The notes under the pieces were generated by a model that saw nothing but the letters and a program-made list of their open reading frames with translations, had not been told where the DNA came from and did no database searches. DNA of 64,000 bases from Agelas oroides (lineage: Eukaryota > Porifera > Demospongiae > Agelasida > Agelasidae): the NCBI GenBank assembly GCA_949130485.1, contig OX422184.1, positions 6,304,655-6,368,654 on the forward strand, read 5' to 3'. Shown in pieces: positions 1 to 10,149 of the stretch. Each line of letters opens with the position of its first letter. Position 1 is the first letter of the stretch. A program made the position numbers and the translations under genes.

Positions 1-26
1 GGTTGTTGGAGCTGTTCAATGAGAAA

Positions 27-147
27 TCAGCTCCTACAACTGAGGAAATGCCATTAATTTCAGCATTATTCAGTCCTTCAGCTCCTGCAGTGGCTATAGA
101 ACACAGAAAATACCATTTGTAACTTGAGACATCCTGTTCTCTAATGT
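27..147 (-). pseudogene. Truncated duplicate of a membrane-anchor exon
   Basis: Read on the minus strand this stretch encodes a peptide nearly the same as the one at 3377-3493 (shared blocks include IREQDVSSYKWYF and ATAGAEGL). The homology stops abruptly on both sides. In the complete copy the peptide runs on into a strongly hydrophobic helix. Here the helix is broken after GISSVVG by polar residues, so no membrane segment forms. I read it as a duplicated exon fragment that has lost its anchor, or as an exon of a diverged paralogue whose rest lies outside the window. The protein family is not recognised. Confidence 0.5.
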
Positions 148-249
148 ATCATTTGCACAGTCTCTTCATAAACAAGCAAAGCAATTACGAAAGTGAGTCT
201 ATTGTCATCGCAGTTATTTCCAAAATGCACTAAAAATGGATGTCATTGT

Positions 250-1000
250 ATGCTAATCATATACCGTAAAATCGGGATAATAGGCACCCACACAAAATAA
301 GCACCCCATGAATATAGGCAGCTATTTTGATTACAACAACCACATTGCGTTTTTCCTCTCCACCAGTTTCGGTCACTCATATCCACAACAACAATTATTT
401 CGGCCTTCTGAAGGGCTAGTTCATCCTCATCGAGTGGTTTGAAATCATTGACAAATTCTACCTCGGCCTCCGGCAGCATATCTGTTAACTTTAAAGTCTG
501 TGTGAGGCTCAGTGAAGATTTTCGGTAATGCTCGATGAGTTGGTTCAACGAGTTGAATTGTACAGCCCAAAAAAGAAATGGCCAGCTCCATCACGGATAT
601 TGGCACCCTACATAAAAAGGCACCGTTGCCTCGCAAATGGAAGTGAATTGCTGATTCTTTTTTTTTTTTTGAATGCAGCAGCTAACTTTCACTAATATAA
701 TCTCTGAAGCTATCGACACAGGATAAAAGCTAACATATAGGCAATGCCTCTTCATAAAACATATCCAGATACCTCTCAGGAATTTGTTAGTTCCAAGCGC
801 TTTACTTTGGTGGGCGGGGGTTGGCAATGATCAATCGAGTATCTTGGGTTCTATATAAGCAGCGAACATGGGACAAGAAATAGCAAGAAGATGAACTCTA
901 GGCCTAATATATATCTCGGCTAGTACGTTTCCCTACAACTGTACCTTGTCACATTATTATATGCGTTTGTTAGCACCCCATGAATATATGCGCCCCACAA
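250..1000. repeat. Dispersed repeat with scattered GCACCC-type motifs
   Basis: A short motif of the form ATA-G-GCACCC(C) recurs here (for example near 268, 291, 600, 618, 969 and 989) and once more just right of the short element at 1374. This suggests one older repeat into which that element inserted. A 12-base T run lies near 660. Several short open frames in this stretch have no recognisable domain, and I see no gene. Confidence 0.4.
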
Positions 1001-1001
1001 T

Positions 1002-1373
1002 TACCGTATTTTTTCAATCAGACGCCGTCGCTACTATTTATTTCACTGCTGGTTTTGTGCGGCTACTATTCGAGGGCGGCGATTTTTCTTTGGAAAGCCT
1101 GGAGACATCAACGACGGCTGGATTGGGTACGAACTAGTGAGATGGTGACGGTTGCTAGACGCTGTCAGTAGTACGCGCAGCCTCTCAGTCCTGCTGTCAG
1201 CCGTGGGAACAACTCGTACAACACAAACAGTCCTAGCGCTAGCGTGGTGACTGTTGTCAGAAATCATTCGCACATGCCGCATGCGCGTGCCGCATTTACT
1301 AGCCGCAGCTACTCAGCTACTATTCGAGGGCGGCCACTATTCAAGGGCAGCGTCTATTCAAAGAAATACGGTA
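1002..1373. mobile_element. MITE-like element with TACCGTATTT terminal inverted repeats
   Basis: The left end TACCGTATTT and the right end AAATACGGTA are exact inverted copies. The similarity continues inward (GACGCCG on the left, CGGCGTC-like GCAGCGTC on the right). The outer dinucleotide TA on each side fits a Tc1/mariner-type TA target duplication. Inside are repeated ATTCGAGGGCGGC-like motifs facing the right end. The element is about 370 bp and has no transposase frame, so it would be non-autonomous. Its flanks on both sides carry the GCACCC-type repeat, as expected for insertion into that repeat. Confidence 0.65.
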
Positions 1374-1395
1374 TAAGCACCCATTCAGTCAGTTT

Positions 1396-1973
1396 CAATT
1401 TTTGCAGCCACCTTTTACACACTGGTGCAAGATGTTATCCTCTTAAACATGTTGAGATTGATACTTGTGTGGTTACACTGCTTGCTGACTCGTGTGGATA
1501 CAATCTATTAGTTGTGGTACAACTCACACTGCACTGTAATGAAGAAGGTCACATACTTGGGGGCTTCCCCTAGATCTCTGATTGCTACGCACCTGTATCT
1601 GTTGTTTTTGCATATCTCTAGTTACCCTTGGAATAGTGAGGGTGCTACTGTGTAGAATTTAACAATCCTGCATCCCTCTGTTGCCTTTTGGCTGTATCCA
1701 GCCAGTTGTCACAGTGTTTACTTATTCCTAGCAAAATTCTATTAGAAACCAATGTGGTCTCGGGTGAAAACAATGTACGTTACAATGCATTGAAATGTGG
1801 TACATCGCAATCTACCATATAGTATTTCCAAGGTAGCATAGAAAACAAGAAATCTACAGCAATTTAACTGCGATTTTTGCTCGCAGCACTACTATAAATT
1901 ATTATTATAATATTATAACAAGTCAATGTTCATGTGTTTTATAAGTTTGAACAGAATACAACAACAACAATAC
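1396..1973. repeat. Dispersed repeat family R1, copy 1
   Basis: This stretch aligns by eye with 9443-10149 in the same orientation. Long shared runs include CACACTGGTGCAAGAT, TTGAGATTGATACTTG and CTAGATCTCTGATTGCT. Differences are scattered substitutions and small indels, plus about 120 bp present only in copy 2. There is no shared long open frame, so this is a non-coding interspersed repeat or an untranslated part of a retroelement. I could not find inverted ends or a target duplication. Confidence 0.7.
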
Positions 1974-1979
1974 TGAGAA

Positions 1980-2101
1980 TGGTGCAGGTTGAGAATGGTG
2001 CTGCCCACATCATGACCAAACTGAAAGTTGGTGTTGTTTACATCTGGGAAGAATGCTTTTGTCCCACCCTCCTCACGTAGCCACACAGTTGATGGGTCAA
2101 G
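1980..2101 (-). CDS. Exon-like coding patch, unknown protein
   Basis: On the minus strand a pyrimidine-rich tract ending TTCTTATAG (just above 2101) precedes an open frame that begins LDPSTVWLREEGG and continues through KAFFPDVNNTNFQFG. Composition and the acceptor-like border look like a genuine exon, though no clear donor follows and the frame then runs into repeat R1. It lies 3' of the membrane-anchor exon at 3289-3690 on the same strand and could belong to the same gene, as a cytoplasmic or alternative end. That link is inference. I do not recognise the domain. Confidence 0.35.
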
Positions 2102-3288
2102 CTATAAGAAATAAGAAATGCTATCACAGTCTTGTGATGGATAACTTGATGATGCCATGCTAGAATAGCTACAGGCTCACATGCGATTTCCATCCCAGTA
2201 ATTGGAATTGTTATGTATTCATCTTCCTACATCAAATACGACTAGACCTTCTCCCACGTGCACTCTTTCTCATGTAACTGCATAGTCTGGAACCCAGACC
2301 CTTCTAACCGGGCGAGGAAGTGTCTGGAGTCCAGAGTAGTAACTCCACTGGTACAACGGTCAACAATCACAGGTAGCTATCTACATAGTGAACAAGTAGT
2401 AGCATTATACGGTGACTTACAGAAAAAGCTCAGACCATGCAGCTTGGCATCACTTGATGGATGCAGATTTTAAGGGCGTCGTGGCCGTTGTGCGAAAGCA
2501 TCACGTAAGGCATGGTGGTCCCTTCCATCCAAGTCAGTCTGTCGTATAATGCACTATGCACTGCCACTCAATCAAACTTGCAATCGTACCCAACGGTGAT
2601 CGTGCACGCGTGTTGGTGGCATAGTTGTGCTGGTCACGTGAGCAAATAACCACTTTGGCCAATCACATTTAATGTAGGCCTACCTGCATTCGGAAATGCC
2701 GTGCCAAGTAACTTGCTTGGTATACAATGGCAATGTTAGATGTGATTCCAGGAATTGAAGGCATAATACGAAGGATGGTGGTGCAGGAAAGAAGACCTAC
2801 AGAGCTGTTAGTGAAGAATTGAAATCCATGTTTCCCAATGTAGCTGGACAAGATACTGTGACGCTCATGGCATTCACGCTACTTCACGACTCAGTGATAC
2901 AGAACTTGATACACTCGTAACCCCTTTGCAGGGTAAATGATACAGGTAACTTACCCGCTCTAGAGAAAGTTCTACATATGTACCCTAAACGTCTTCTGGC
3001 CTTACAGCAAATACTCAATGTGCTTAGGCCAGGAGGAGGTCACCAGAGAGATATGTACATAGATACTTAAAATAATGAACTCTCTCAATTGGAGTATCAT
3101 TGAGATTTAAAAAAAAAGTTTGATTTGAGTTTGCTATGGGTAATCAGCATAAATATGCCAAATGATCACTTGGAGAGTTTATACAGCAGAATATCATCAG
3201 CAAACAAGAAAAGACCTTGTCTCATGGGATAACGGTAGATGCTATATCACTAGGGTAGAGTGAAATGGAGAGCTTGAACCATTGAGAA
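2102..3288. other. Mostly non-coding; one plus-strand coding-like patch
   Basis: No full gene is visible. On the plus strand an open frame at about 2762-2920 reads GAGKKTYRAVSEELKSMFPN and then VAGQDTVTLMAF before a stop. Its codon-like composition suggests an exon relic, possibly of an integrase- or transposase-like protein, but the family is not established. The rest holds short frames without features and an A-run near 3110. Confidence 0.3.
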
Positions 3289-3690
3289 CTAGTTTTTGGA
3301 AGCAACAAGGGAAATAGTTGGTAAGCCAATGGATGTTATGATAGTAACCACTACAATTATTAGTGTACCAAGAAGGCCTCCTACAACTGAGGAAATACCA
3401 ATAACTTCAGCATTACTCAGTCCTTCAGCTCCTGCAGTGGCTGTAGAACACATAAAGTACCATTTGTAACTTGAGACATCCTGTTCTCTAATGTTGTTAG
3501 GCATTAAATTTCCATGGTCCATCGATAATCCTGTGGTCACACTCCAAGCTGTACTACCTGGATAGGGCTTGCATTTTACGTTGATGAATGAATTGTATTT
3601 ACTATTCCCTAGGATTCCATCGGAGCACTCCCTTCTTACTTTAACAATAGTAGTTTTAATATATGTCTCATGGAGAATGCTACAACTGTA
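3289..3690 (-). CDS. Exon encoding extracellular juxtamembrane region plus transmembrane helix
   Basis: The frame is open from an in-frame TAG just above 3690 down to a stop at 3289, about 133 residues. Reading N to C it has a cysteine-containing ectodomain-like part (CSILHETY, RRECSDG, VKCKPYPGS, a further cysteine in YFMCSTA). A strong hydrophobic helix follows (VIGISSVVGGLLGTLIIVVV) and then a very short tail ending ASKN. There is no start methionine near the open end, and an acceptor-like TACAG sits near the upper border, so this looks like an internal or last exon of a single-pass membrane protein. Residues 78-95 and flanks recur as a truncated copy at 27-147. The family is not recognised; lineage-specific receptors of this shape are common in sponges. 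Confidence 0.55.
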   Translation of the reverse strand, partial: YSCSILHETYIKTTIVKVRRECSDGILGNSKYNSFINVKCKPYPGSTAWSVTTGLSMDHGNLMPNNIREQDVSSYKWYFMCSTATAGAEGLSNAEVIGISSVVGGLLGTLIIVVVTIITSIGLPTISLVASKN

Positions 3691-4292
3691 CTACGTACAG
3701 CAAACTAGATGGAGGCTAAGCAAAGAGGAAGGTCCTAAATGATCATGTTAATCATGTGCGTATATTATGTAACAGTATAAAAGATTGTCTGATCCAAAGG
3801 TAAAGCTCATCAAGCTTGGTAGAATTTGCTTACTGCCTTGAAATGGCACAATCTCACTTGACCGCTTTCACCCACTGATAAATTCCTGATTGTGAAGTAG
3901 TGGCAGTCATTGGGGGAATGAACGTACCAAGGAATATGCTCACTTTGGAATTAATAGTAGTATGGCAGGCTTTATGCAAATGACTCGAACCAGGCATCGA
4001 TCATTGCTGGGGGACAACATGGCAATAAAAGTTATTGTGTATCAGTTTACCCCTTACAAACTTGTTGCCAAGTTGATCATTAACTCTTTGAACGCGGAAA
4101 TAATGTGAACGTCACTGTTCATTAACGTGGAAGCTGTTCATGATTAACGTTATCAGTCCAACAGTCAAAGTGACAAGCATTGCTAAGCAAGCCCAGAGGG
4201 AAGCCAGTGACCTGATTTTTGTAGATAGTGTGTAACTAGGCTGGACTAGTTAACCCTTGGCACGCATGCGCAGCGAGGGTTACAGTACTTGG
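3691..4292. repeat. Non-coding stretch with a diverged repeat related to 12697-12840
   Basis: No gene seen. From about 4078 to 4260 the sequence shares a pattern with 12697-12840: TTAACTC near the start, GTTATCA followed by a TCAAAGT block, then GTAACTAGGCTG. The two copies are considerably diverged and lie in the same orientation. No terminal repeats were identified. Confidence 0.35.
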
Positions 4293-4294
4293 TC

Positions 4295-4346
<52 letters not shown>

Positions 4347-4370
4347 TGTGTGTGTGTGTGTGTGTGTCTG
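4293..4370. repeat. (TG)n microsatellite
   Basis: About 78 bp of almost pure TG dinucleotide repeat, broken by two TCTG variants, lies beside a GGTCTGTC lead-in. The tract is expected to be length-polymorphic. Confidence 0.95.
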
Positions 4371-4517
4371 TTACTCAACATCTCACTTTTCACGTGATTA
4401 TTCGTGCTACAAACGATACTAACCTTCTCAGCGGCGGATGAAGGTCGAAAGTTTTAAGCGATTTTCTCTGAAAATGCTTCGTTGCGAAGCTAGAGCGTTT
4501 CCTGTTGGTACGGCTAC

Positions 4518-4736
4518 ATGATAAGTCGGCCATTTTTTACTCCGCGGAAAACGCGCATGCATATAAATCTGGACCACGTGGCTAGCGGCCATTTTGTTCT
4601 TGGGAGAGACGTTCTTTGCGAGTTTGATTATTGGCCATTGGCAGTAAGTATGCCTCCAACAAAGGTATGCCCGCAGTGTAAAGCTGTTGTACCTGGTACA
4701 GTAATTTATCGTTACAGTTTTGGATGCTACAAATGA
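4518..4736 (+). promoter_or_regulatory. Possible promoter and 5' end of a small CxxC protein, truncated
   Basis: Two CGGCCATTTT motifs (4527-4536 and 4587-4596) match the YY1-type site often found near animal transcription starts, and a TATAAAT lies at 4562. Downstream an ATG at 4650 opens a 28-residue frame beginning MPPTKVCPQCK, with a CPQC pair typical of small zinc-ribbon proteins, but it soon loses similarity and stops at 4736. GTAAGT directly before the ATG and GTATGC after codon 5 are also donor-like. I infer a dispersed, broken copy of a small zinc-binding gene with its promoter. No full product remains here. Confidence 0.35.
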
Positions 4737-5098
4737 ATCGATATCGAAAGGCATGCCATATCAACTCGAGAGCAAACGTCATGATACTATTGTTCATGAG
4801 ACAGTGATCGATTCTAGTTAACACACAGGTACAATCACTTGCACTGCTGCGCCGAGGGTTTGGCACTTCAGTGCCTTTCATTTATCAAAGTAACTATTCA
4901 TAGGAAAACTTCATGTTTGGCAGCCCTTGACCAATTTTGCAACCGTTCACAAACTAGTACCACCCCTTCCTGCTTTTTCTATATAGTAGTGATGTACAGA
5001 TAATTTCAGGTTGGTTGAGGGAATCTGCAGAGTAGCAAATCACTCGTGTATTTTATTAAATAATGACAAGAGCACTCGAAAGTAACTAGGGATGAGTC

Positions 5099-5181
5099 TA
5101 TTATGCTTTTTATACCTATTATGCTTTTAAGCAATTCTCAAGAAATGTACCGATTATGCTGAAGAAAGTGCCCATTATGCT
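5099..5181. repeat. Four spaced ATTATGCT motifs
   Basis: ATTATGCT occurs at about 5099, 5118, 5153 and 5174 in otherwise unremarkable sequence, as in the end of a dispersed repeat. No partner end or target duplication was found nearby. Confidence 0.4.
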
Positions 5182-5699
5182 CGTTTCTTTCTCAACAAAA
5201 TGCCACGTTAGCCGCGATCTTACGCTTTCGCGCGAAGTCAGAAGGCCTAGGCGATTTTAGCTTGCTCAATAATGAAACGACTCGAACGTCAACTTCTTGG
5301 CCGGGCTCCTGGGAATCCTCTGGCTCGCTTCCGGAGCTGTCGACAACTGCTGGGCCACTACTACTACTAGTACTAGGCCCGCTATCTATGCTGCTGCTGA
5401 GTGATTCATAAGTAGAGGAGGAAAAAGCATTCAGGAATAACCCGCCAAGTTCTTATCAAAACATCCTCAAGTGGGAAGAACACCATGTTATCTAGACACA
5501 TAGCTTCAATTTTTATTGCTCAAGATTTAATACAGGCACCATTCCTGCATGCAAATTTAGCAGGTGTCGGTGCAACTTTCATATAGTATCATGATTACTT
5601 ATAGTGACTTTTGAGGTAAGCAAGAGCACAAGCAAATTAATTGACATAGTGCCTACAGGAGGATGAACTATAGCAAGGTAGTAGATAGGCCTGAAACGG

Positions 5700-6655
5700 A
5701 TATATGTTCCGCGCAATCTGAGAATTTGCGCAATCTCGAGATTGCGTTGCGCATTCTCAGAATCCCGAGATTGCGTTCTAATCTCGAGATTGCGCAGGCA
5801 ATCTGGAGATTGCGTAACACGTGTGCGCAATCTGGAGATTGCGTAATACGTGTGCGCAATCAGGAGATTGCGTAACACGTCTGCGCAATCTGGAGATTAC
5901 GTAACACGTCTGCGCAATCTACGAACTTTGCCTGTACGCCCGACAGTGAGTGATCTACTGTGTAGCGCGCAGGATGGAAGACATCCTTGATAAGCGGCGT
6001 CTGCCTCCATAGGAGGCATACTGCGATCTGGAAGAGTGAGTAATGCTGTGTATTGATGAGCAACAGAAGAGAAGGTCGCGTTCGAAGTTTGCCTGTCGAT
6101 CGTAGTTGGCCACAGTCAGCTTATATGCCACACGCTACTGGTTCAATCGAGTGTATACTATCTAATTGTGTCAGCGACAGTTGAAACGTACCTTCGCTGA
6201 AAATGTCAGCCATCTTTTGCGTGTATTATTGGTCATTTTCAGGTACACAGCGGGTACCCGCGTTTCCACCGTTGTAGCTTATTCCAACTTTACTAGCATG
6301 CAGGTCTCCTGACTACGTCCTGAGTAAGGCAGGTTTGTTTTCAACCAAGCTAAGCCAAACTATCATTGCCTGAACTCTGCTATTTTACAAGATATAACAC
6401 AAATTATGAATCAACACTACACAAAGTCGCCATTTTTTAGTAGCTTCTCGAGATGGTTTCTGCACATGCGCGTTGGGGTAAAAGAGATTGCGCACTATAC
6501 TTGCGCAATCTCGAGATAGCGCAATGTAGTGCGCAATCTCGAGATTGCGCAAGTATAGTGCGCAATCTCGAGATTAGAACGCAATCTCGGGATTCTGAGA
6601 ATGCGCAACGCAATCTCGAGATTGCGCAAATTCTCAGATTGCGCGGAACATATAT
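5700..6655. mobile_element. Foldback element nested in hAT 1, 97-bp perfect inverted arms
   Basis: Bases 5700-5796 and 6559-6655 are perfect inverted copies over 97 bp. The arms contain several CGCAATCTCGAGATTGCG palindromes, so each arm can also fold on itself. Just inside the left arm a 29-bp tandem repeat (GCGCAATCTGGAGATTGCG plus TAACACGTGT) runs about four times to 5925. Inside the right arm related palindromes recur at 6485-6558. The insertion lies 14 bp inside the hAT end, with TATA on both sides, so the target duplication is TA or TATA (ambiguous). The core has no transposase frame. The open frames seen here on both strands only mirror the palindromes. Confidence 0.85.
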
Positions 6656-6845
6656 ATTGGTTTTCTCTATCCGGTTGTGCTAGCCTAAATACATTAGGAT
6701 AGCCGTCGGATAATTACATACTTGTCTCCACTATGTAAAGTGTTATCATAACACAAGGAAAGAAAGACACTTTTTAATATCAAAATGTGCTCAGGGTAGT
6801 AAGCAGCTGTTCTTTACTGCAACAAACGTTCTGTGGCAGATACTG

Positions 6846-7278
6846 GTTACATGTGTGCGAGAAGGTACCTTGTAACCAGGTTCGAGACAGTTGATCGGTT
6901 ACCGTGGCCATCTACAACACTCAAAGGGCGCATATCCTTAGCTATGAACTCAACAATCTTCTCTGTGATGACAGCAGCACATTGGGGGGAAGTTGGGGAA
7001 CACTTCCGAACCAAGGTCGTCAACGAATTTTTGTTTATAGTGCTCGAGCAATCAGTACATCACTTGTACTCTTCTGGGTGCTTTGCCTGCAGATGACTGA
7101 ACAGGTTAGTTGTCCCTCCACCATCAACGAGCTGTTCTTCACACAACTTGCAGGGTACTCTTCTAATGTCTTGTCCCCCCTCCAAAATGACCTCGGGCTC
7201 TTCGAAAAACTCCCACACGCGGCTAGTTCGCTTTCTAGCCATTTTCACGGGAGCACGCGGAGTTTGAAGCTCAGTCAA
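6846..7278 (-). pseudogene. hAT transposase N-terminus (BED zinc finger), broken
   Basis: From the ATG at 7278 the minus strand reads a basic start (KMARKRTSRVWEFF) and a BED finger: PCKLC, then GGTTNLFSHLQAKH, giving the C-x2-C...H-x4-H ligand set. A stop follows at 7060. Further on, in another frame, comes ITEKIVEFIAKDMRPLSVVD (about 6910-6969), the segment that follows the BED finger in ZBED/hAT transposases. The DDE catalytic core and dimerisation domain are absent. The BED finger would bind element DNA. The product can no longer act as a transposase. It lies inside hAT 1, in antisense orientation to the window. Confidence 0.8.
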
Positions 7279-7445
7279 TTATTGCGCATGCGCAAAACTA
7301 TTGATGAACCTTGGACCTATCCGCCAGCTGCTGAAAACAAATCCGGATACATTTAGACGAATATCCGGATAACTAGGATATTCGTTTCGGCCCTAGTAGT
7401 AGACTTAGGTTGATAGCTGGATTACAATTTTACAGTTGTTAATAC

Positions 7446-8055
7446 TAGGGCTGGAACGGATCCACTAAACTGCTATCTGGATAACCTATAAGCTAAATCA
7501 GTAAAACATCCAGTTCTTCTTGATTACGTGCACACTCAATGGCATGGTTTACATAAGAGCAAAAAGGTCACAATTAACAGTTTACACAACTGAAGGTGGG
7601 GCCTCGAAGGTACTGGTAGTTCCGGGTTCGATGTAGTTTAACAACTGGCGAAAGCCGTCTCCCTTGACCACACTAAGAGGGCGTAAGTCACGGGCTACCA
7701 TCTCAGCAATCAGCTCAGTGATCCGAGTGGCACGAGCAGGAGAGCATCTTCAAGCGTCAGTGAACGTCGACATCAGCAGCGGCTTGGCGTCAGCTTCGCC
7801 GAAACATTTCTTGGCTTCGTCCACGTGCTTCGCTCTGAGATGTTTCTGCAAGTTCGTAGTTCCTCCACCATCAGCCAAGTCTTTCTTACAAATGTAAGTT
7901 ATTTTGCCGTCCTCTTGCCTTCTAAAATAGGACTAGTTCGCCTCCTTTTGCGACCGCTCATGATCACACGTGCAAGTTCCGGATACTATTATCGAATCCG
8001 GATATTTAGTGTAGCAGATAATTAACCGGATAATCAGGTATCTGTTCCAGCCCTA
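7446..8055 (-). mobile_element. hAT-type DNA transposon 2, 610 bp, with 8-bp TSD GTTAATAC
   Basis: The ends TAGGGCTGGAACGGAT and (inverted) TAGGGCTGGAACAGAT match at 15 of 16 positions. The flanks GTTAATAC at 7438-7445 and 8056-8063 are identical, a perfect 8-bp duplication. CCGGAT motifs are clustered near the right end. The interior holds only a remnant of the transposase 5' region (minus strand), so this is an internally deleted, non-autonomous copy. It sits 50 bp from hAT 1. Its ends are related to, but clearly distinct from, those of hAT 1, so the two are independent insertions of related subfamilies. Confidence 0.9.
7571..7960 (-). pseudogene. hAT transposase N-terminal remnant inside hAT 2
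   Basis: The minus strand reads MSGRKRRRTSPILEGK from about 7960. After a frameshift it gives CKKDLADGGGTTNLQKHLRAKH, the second half of a BED finger; the first cysteine of the expected pair is replaced by threonine. Beyond a gap comes ITELIAEMVARDLRPLSVV followed by KGDGFRQLLNYIEP, the conserved post-BED segment of ZBED/hAT transposases. The order and spacing match the remnant in hAT 1. The frameshift, the lost zinc ligand and the missing catalytic core make it non-functional. Confidence 0.8.
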
Positions 8056-9442
8056 GTTAATACATTTACTTTTAAATGAGACTGAAAAAAGATGTGAAAG
8101 TCCCCTTGTATGATTGGATTAACACCAACATGGGCTCTTCACCACTGAGACTTCTGAGACAATCTCATTACCTTTTAGGTGAGCAGCAACACCAAGACTA
8201 TGACAATAGCTGTTACTCAAATCAAGTATACACCCAGTATGATTCCTCCATGAGCTAACATTAACACTTTCCCTTTCAGCTGCAGAAGTATCAGGTAATT
8301 CAAACAACTATATAGGTATGTTGCCTGTTTCAGGGATGAAATTGTCAGTTACAAGTAACTGATACGTACTAGTGGTAAAATCACAACCGTACCTAGACTC
8401 TTTTTGGAACACTTACTCCGAAATGAAAACTAACATCAGATTATGAATTTACATACCAAATGGAACTGTTTGATACCCATTAATTTTGTCTGGTTTGGTC
8501 AAGTATTACTTGTTCCTTTTGTGAGTTGTTGGTCTTTCCTTAAAATTTGTTGGGCTTCAGTTGATTTTTCGATTGCAATTTTAACACCTTTCATCACCTG
8601 GTGTGGCTTCCTGGCTCTTTCACTCCGGGGATTAGTGGCATCTACAATACAACTATTATGTTTAAGTCAGACTGAGATTCTGTGAGTACGTCACTTTTTT
8701 CTCTGTGGTATAATCATCCACACTATGAATCAAGCCTTGATTTATCCTTCTTAACATATTTGTTAATTTGTCACTGGATAAAGGCTTTCTGTCCCACCCT
8801 GAAGTGACCCGATATCCCCAGGGTTACAGCTACACACTCAATTTGTGCACTGATGCACCGAGTTCTGGGAATGTCATTGCCATGATGCTGGCCCCTAGAC
8901 AGGAATGGCCTGGTGCCTTGATGCTGCCCCAAGATGCAAACGTGTGCAGTGCAATGATTCTGCTCCCAAGACAGGAATATGCTGTGTGCGATAATGTTAT
9001 ATGCTACCTTCAAAATGAGAATGCACCTGCCGCTATGATGCTGGTCCCAAGACAAGAAATATGTCTGGTGCCAACTTATGACAAACAGCCATAGGTATAT
9101 ATATTCCAAGAAATGTCTCAGCCCTGCCCTTGTTGAAAAGGAGGATATCACAGAACTAGAAGCAGGTAATTTATAAGTATACCATACCTTATGGGAATAT
9201 TGATGACATCAAAAAATCAAAGCAATCTACAGACACTAGTACTTGCTCCACTGTGTATTACGTTCTAAATTTGGGCTCTCAGGAAGGTGTAAAAAGCCAG
9301 CATAGGTGAATGAATTTCGCACAAATATATTTTACAAGTCAATTAATGGCCATGAATATTGGACAATCATTACATGCCCTATCCATATTAGTGTGTGGTG
9401 TGCAAATTGTGCTTTTTTTACACACAAAAATTAAAATCCCCA
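8056..9442. other. No gene recognised; degenerate internal repeat near 8880-9060
   Basis: Most of this interval shows only short, featureless frames. From about 8880 to 9060 a motif like ATGATGCTGGCCCCTAGACA recurs in weakened form three to four times (about 8881, 8918, 8954 and 9036). It translates on the plus strand as AMMLAPRQE-type repeats within a 108-codon open frame (8768-9094). With no start, domain or splice evidence I treat this as a degenerate minisatellite-like tract rather than a gene. Confidence 0.4.
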
Positions 9443-10149
9443 CAATTTTTGCGGCCAGCTTTTACACACTGGTGCAAGATATTATCCTCTTAAAATGTTG
9501 AGATTGATACTTGAATGGTTACACTGCTTGCTGACTCGTGTGGATACAATCTATTAGTTGTGGTTCAACTCACACTGCACTGTAATGAAGAAAGTCACAT
9601 ACTTAGGGGCTTGCCCTAGATCTCTGATTGCTGCACACCTGTATCTGTTGTTTTGCATGTCTCTAATTACCCTTGGAATAGTGAGGGTACTACTGTGTAG
9701 AATTTAACAATCCTGCATCCCTCTGTTGCCTTTTGGTTGTATCCAGGCAGTTGTCATAGTGTTTCCCATTCCTAACTAAATTCTATTAGAAACCAATGTG
9801 GTCTCGAGTGAAAATGATGTATGTTACAATGCATTGAAATGCGGTAGGTCACGATCTACCACGTAGTATTTCCACGCAATGTATTGCAAGGTAGCATAGA
9901 AAACAAGAAATCTACGGCAATTTAAGTGCAATTTTTGTGGAACTGGTCGGCAACAAACCAACTAGTACATCAAAGACTCAAGAAATTCATGAAAGTGCTT
10001 TCGGCCATTTGCACTGATCGGCGTCTTGGTGAAGTGTTTGCTTAGTTTCAAATCGGTGTTGCTCGTAACACCACTATATTATTATAACAAGTCAATGTTC
10101 ATGTGTTTTACAAGTTTGAACACAACGGAATGCAACAACAGCAATACTG
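9443..10149. repeat. Dispersed repeat family R1, copy 2
   Basis: Second copy of the repeat at 1396-1973, same orientation. Relative to copy 1 it has about 120 bp extra between an ATTTTTG and a CTCGTAACACC block (about 9938-10060). The tail motif AAGTC(A/G)ATGTTCATGTG is followed by CAACAACA. A weak echo of that tail appears again at about 10210-10270. Confidence 0.7.

Larger units (their letters stand above)
5686..7395 (-). mobile_element. hAT-type DNA transposon 1, with 8-bp TSD GTAGTAGA
   Basis: The left end TAGGCCTGAAACGGATAT and the inverted right end TAGGGCCGAAACGAATAT pair with few mismatches. The 8 bp outside each end are identical: GTAGTAGA at 5678-5685 and 7396-7403. Eight-base duplications and TAGGG-type ends are the hallmark of hAT elements. 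Subterminal CCGGAT motifs occur near the right end (for example around 7342 and 7368). The minus strand carries the N-terminal part of a BED/hAT transposase only (6846-7278), so the element is internally deleted and not autonomous. A separate foldback element is nested near its left end. Without it the hAT would be about 0.75 kb, close to hAT 2. Confidence 0.85.

Noticed and set aside
5579-6683. Frames of 60-100 codons over 5579-5878 and 6453-6683 on both strands
   Set aside because: They mirror the CGCAATCTCGAGATTGCG palindromes of the foldback element (RNLEIA-type peptides on either strand).
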